A stretch of DNA of 64,000 nt from Gavia stellata. Taxonomy: Eukaryota > Chordata > Aves > Gaviiformes > Gaviidae. How positions within the stretch are numbered: the stretch's first letter is position 1; every line of letters starts with the position of its first letter. The position numbers and the translations under genes are program-made. The notes below the pieces were generated by a model that ran no database searches, had not been told where the DNA came from, and saw only the letters and a list, made by a program, of their open reading frames with translations. The stretch is from positions 924,721-988,720 of the forward strand of contig NC_082631.1 in the NCBI RefSeq assembly GCF_030936135.1, read 5' to 3'. This document shows positions 62,701 through 64,000 of this stretch, in pieces.

Positions 62701-64000
62701 AAAGTGCTTGGTTTTGATTTCTCTGCCCGCAAAACAGCGCGAGAGCGGCCGTCCTGGGCTGCGACGGCGATGTTTTTAGTTAAATCCTCCCCGTTTCCTT
62801 CTGCATCGCTTCTCGTTTGGTGTTTACGGGGTTTATGACAGATGCCTTATCTCTCCGTTTGCTTTCAAGTTGTGCAATCGGACGGCGCCCGCTCGTATCT
62901 TTATCGGTGCGGTGGCTGGTTTTGGTACAGAACAGTCTGGTTGTGGAGTGAAAAAAGGAGCAAAAAGTGGTATATTGAAAAATAAGAGGTGGTTTATTTT
63001 CCCTGAAGTCCACTTTTCTCGCTCAGTCAGTATCCAGGATGAATTAAGCAGCGACTCTACGAACAAACCGTCCTGTACCGAAGCGTTCCAATTCAATTGC
63101 TGGAACAAATTCAATATTTTCCGTGCCTTTTGTTTGCGGTGTTGGGAAGGGCCCTTGGATCAAGGGTCGCTCAGTCGCCGCTTCTTAGTCGAGTGTCAAA
63201 CGCAGGGTGTTATTAAAGGAGTGCCGAAGTCGAAAGAAGTCGGACTTGCGATATAAACCACAACTATTAAGGGGGAAAAAAGGCTACATGCGAGAATTAA
63301 TTAATAGAAAAAAACGCTGGAAGTGTCTGAGCCTCGAGCGAGGCTCGTTAGGTGGACGAATTAATTCAGATCTGGAGGGCTGAGATACCCCCATGCCAAT
63401 ACTGAGTCTCGGAAGATAAAGCTGAGAGGTATAGAAGAGGTATGGATATACGGATGGAACTGAAATTCAGTTTTCCGCTGCGTTAGGGCAGAGCTGCACG
63501 GGCTGTCGTGGCTCTTAAAAAAAAATCAGAGGGCGCTTGCCGGAAGAAATCAGTGCCCACCGGACTACCTGGCGCTTCCTGAAGCCGTTTTCTGTACTCA
63601 CGCAACTATTTGGACCCAACACGACCTTGGAATTTATTTTGGGAGGATTATCGCAAATGGAGATGCGTATTTTCCTGGACGCGTACGCTGACTGTTCTCC
63701 CTTTTGGGCTTGTTTCGGGTGGGTTTTCCCCACCCGATTTGCTGGGAAACTGAGATTTTAATACTAATTTATACGTGTTTTGAAATGCTAGCAGGAGGTC
63801 TTGGTGGTAGAGCACCGCCGTGTGTTAGTGGTGGCTTGGGGTGAGCAAAATCCGACTGCAGCCCGTGGAAAATACTGAGTCTCGTGACTGTTTTCAACTG
63901 AATTGTCTTTTCATCCCGGAGCTGGACGAACCCTGCAGAGCGCAGCCTTTGTTTGCTCCAACAGCCTTCATCAGATAAGATTCCCCAGACAAAACAAAAG
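47771..64000 (+). other. Presumed BRD4 intron 1; no coding exon recognised
   Basis: Sixteen kilobases without a recognisable exon, RNA gene or mobile element. CpG remains common. A two-copy 20-bp repeat (CGGCGGGTTGTAGGGACGC) lies at 54593-54631. I looked for BRD4 N-terminal and first-bromodomain sequence and did not see it. Confidence 0.5.
54593..54631 (+). repeat. Two-copy 20-bp direct repeat
   Basis: CGGCGGGTTGTAGGGACGC is present twice in tandem. Confidence 0.9.

Noticed and set aside
47771..64000. Search for BRD4 coding exon 2 or bromodomain exons
   Set aside because: No matching peptide was found in any frame; the coding part probably lies beyond the window.
1..64000. CRISPR arrays, bacterial operons, insertion sequences, phage
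   Set aside because: The tandem repeats lack unique spacers between identical repeats, and the window is clearly vertebrate nuclear DNA.

Overview
This is a vertebrate genomic window with multi-exon genes, GT-AG introns and CpG islands. CpG is plentiful even deep inside introns, GC-rich minisatellites are long, and the only recognisable interspersed repeat is a decayed CR1-type LINE. That combination suggests a bird (or other sauropsid) microchromosome; the species cannot be named from the sequence.

Two tandem paralogous genes on the + strand can be reconstructed exon by exon with every reading phase closing. AKAP8L (HA95/NAKAP95-like) has 13 coding exons between 3762 and 15967 and encodes about 682 residues. 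AKAP8 (AKAP95) has 13 coding exons between 22474 and 42409 and encodes about 762 residues. Both encode Tyr/Gly-rich N-termini, a basic nuclear localisation patch, two AKAP95-type C2H2 zinc fingers (CxxC...H...H) and a long acidic tail, and several zinc-finger exons have identical lengths in the two genes (142, 131 and 96 nt). Both are nuclear scaffold proteins acting in chromatin, splicing and mitosis. In mammals the order WIZ-AKAP8L-AKAP8-BRD4 is all on one strand. The third CpG island (about 46.1-47.8 kb), with candidate non-coding first exons followed by 16 kb without recognisable coding sequence, is therefore most likely the BRD4 promoter and first intron. That call rests on synteny only.

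Layout: 1-3125, a 42-bp GC-rich minisatellite running in from outside the window; 3126-3761, the AKAP8L CpG island with eight CCAAT boxes; 3762-16640, AKAP8L; 16.6-22.1 kb, a spacer with nothing recognised; 22.1-22.5 kb, the AKAP8 promoter, again a CCAAT array; 22474-42855, AKAP8, with a 39-bp minisatellite in intron 1 and a CR1-like LINE relic in intron 12; 43.4-46.1 kb, a 58-bp minisatellite; 46.1-47.8 kb, the putative BRD4 promoter; 47.8-64 kb, its presumed intron 1.

The observations most worth a second look are: a 57-bp block nearly identical between the two paralogs (possible gene conversion); a DYG tandem expansion in AKAP8; the apparent absence of the PKA RII-binding helix from the AKAP8 tail; a GTGTAAGT double donor in AKAP8 whose stronger site would frameshift; a GC-AG intron in AKAP8L; regularly spaced CCAAT arrays at both AKAP promoters; and a dense GCGTAA/TTACGC motif array in the third CpG island. 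Comparisons with human proteins are from memory and should be confirmed by alignment.
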